From CAZCTC01 sp964501335 (GTDB lineage: Bacteria; Chloroflexota; Anaerolineae; B4-G1; SLSP01): 64,000 nucleotides of DNA. The DNA lies in contig CAZCTC010000036.1 in NCBI GenBank assembly GCA_964501335.1, forward strand, positions 1 through 64,000, read 5' to 3'. The notes under the pieces were generated by a model that was not told the DNA's origin, ran no database searches, and worked only from the letters and a program-made list of their open reading frames with translations. Position 1 is the first letter of the stretch. Each line of letters starts with the position of its first letter. This document shows positions 63,311 through 64,000 of the stretch, in pieces. The translations under genes and the position numbers were made by a program.

Positions 63311-64000
63311 CTATGGAACTGTGATCCGGAATTTTTCCACCAGCCGCTCAGGATAATAAGACTCCTTGGCCTGACGCAGCCCGGGATCCCCCAAATCCTG
63401 TTCCCGGTTGATAAACTCCACCTCGCCCCAGCATTGCTCGCAAAAGCGCTGATTGACCATCGCATAAAGCCCCTGAATATCGGGATCGGCCTTCTCAATA
63501 TGGATCACGGCCGTCGTCGGGTTGATCTTTTCCCCCACCGTGAACGCCACAATTTCCCCCCGCAGGTAAATCACGCCGCCCGAAAGCTGGAGTTCGGCAA
63601 AATTCTCCAGAGCCGACTCCACCGCTTCCAGCTCGCCCAGCAAATCCATATCGTCCTCGCAGCGGTTCATACAATACCACTGGCGGGCCACAGCTCGACA
63701 GGCCTCCATATGCTCGGGCGTCAATGCCGTGTAGATAAAATCGGGATAAGCTTCCATAAAGTGCTTCAAATGGTTGCGCTTGCGGTGATACTTACGGCCG
63801 GCCAGCTTGATAAGGTCTTCGCTGCGATAAATATAATCGAATTGATCGCGGGTAGGCTCAATCGTCAGATCCGCCGCCCCGTCAAATTCATCGGCCAAAG
63901 CCCGTTCGGCCCGTTCAATGCGCGGTACGGCAATCTCCGGCTGAGTGCGCATCCAATCCAACAAAAAACGCACCACTTCCTGACGCGGAGCAGGCCCAAT
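63311..64000 (-). CDS. DUF2156 (PG lysyltransferase-like GNAT) protein, 5' truncated by window
   Basis: At least 229 residues; the frame stays open to the window edge (IGPAPRQEVVRFLLD reads through position 64000), so the true start lies outside. Motifs: SEDLIKLAGRKYHRKRNHLKHF, LSGGVIYLRGEIVAFTVGE, VIHIEKADPDIQGLYAMVNQRF and FINREQDLGDPGLRQAKESYYPERL, all typical of the DUF2156 C-terminal catalytic domain of phosphatidylglycerol lysyltransferases. Here without the membrane part, so the acceptor is unknown. Confidence 0.9.
   Translation of the reverse strand: MGPAPRQEVVRFLLDWMRTQPEIAVPRIERAERALADEFDGAADLTIEPTRDQFDYIYRSEDLIKLAGRKYHRKRNHLKHFMEAYPDFIYTALTPEHMEACRAVARQWYCMNRCEDDMDLLGELEAVESALENFAELQLSGGVIYLRGEIVAFTVGEKINPTTAVIHIEKADPDIQGLYAMVNQRFCEQCWGEVEFINREQDLGDPGLRQAKESYYPERLVEKFRITVP

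Overview
The window looks like a chromosomal segment of a GC-rich environmental bacterium, most plausibly a member of the Chloroflexota (Anaerolineae-like). That placement is inference from gene style: a fused PyrF-PyrE, long PAS/GAF kinases, a CpaE-like receiver-ATPase, a GroEL ending in a GGM-type tail, beta-helix and lipoprotein surface proteins, and very repeat-rich intergenic DNA. No rRNA, tRNA, transposase, phage gene or CRISPR array was recognised. Most genes have a clear AGGAGG-type ribosome binding site, and these decide several starts.

Layout. 0.3-4.1 kb (-): three overlapping genes, two unrecognised and one ending in a degenerate formylglycine-generating-enzyme-like domain. 4.3-8.5 kb (-): pyrFE, pyrD and pyrK, collinear but pushed apart by repeats; pyrFE has a promoter, a leader reading frame and a terminator in its leader that together resemble UTP-sensitive attenuation. 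9.4-21.3 kb (+): an unknown protein, nitroreductase plus PhoB/PhoR-like pair, a beta-propeller-like lipoprotein, a TAP-type hydrolase, an ABC-2 exporter, a type-B carboxylesterase and PhoU. 21.6-33.8 kb (+): five signalling genes in a row, including kinases of 1858 and about 1200 residues. 33.8-35.8 kb (+): the most unusual locus, a strong promoter, a structured non-coding region ending in a terminator, a stomatin/SPFH gene and a retron-type reverse transcriptase. 35.8-44.6 kb: a LuxR-type regulator with a degenerate receiver, a seven-repeat propeller protein, a GH1 glycosidase, a major-vault-protein-like SPFH protein (-), and a glycogen-synthase-like glycosyltransferase, unknown protein and receiver-ParA operon. 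44.7-49.2 kb (-): membrane flippase-like protein, GTP cyclohydrolase II, BchC-like dehydrogenase, PTPS-III-like pterin enzyme and GT4 glycosyltransferase. 49.4-52.9 kb (+): DtxR-type regulator, FeoA-FeoB fusion and FeoC-like protein, an iron uptake locus. 53.0-58.7 kb: a lipoprotein and a 1531-residue beta-helix surface protein. 58.9-64.0 kb (-): groES-groEL under a double CIRCE promoter, miaA, yraN, a CxxCxxCC protein and a truncated DUF2156 gene.

Intergenic DNA. At least thirteen copies or part-copies of a roughly 105-bp element recur in both orientations. Each full copy has a conserved box followed by a 16-17 bp hairpin whose arms change from copy to copy while pairing and the CAGA loop are kept. 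Hairpins without the box sit at many gene ends. Further families (TGTCTAC arrays, ACGTTTT repeats, CTCTCCC/GGGAGAGG pairs, GGGGCGACC/GGTCGCCCC palindromes, CTCTGCGTCTC repeats) fill most remaining gaps.
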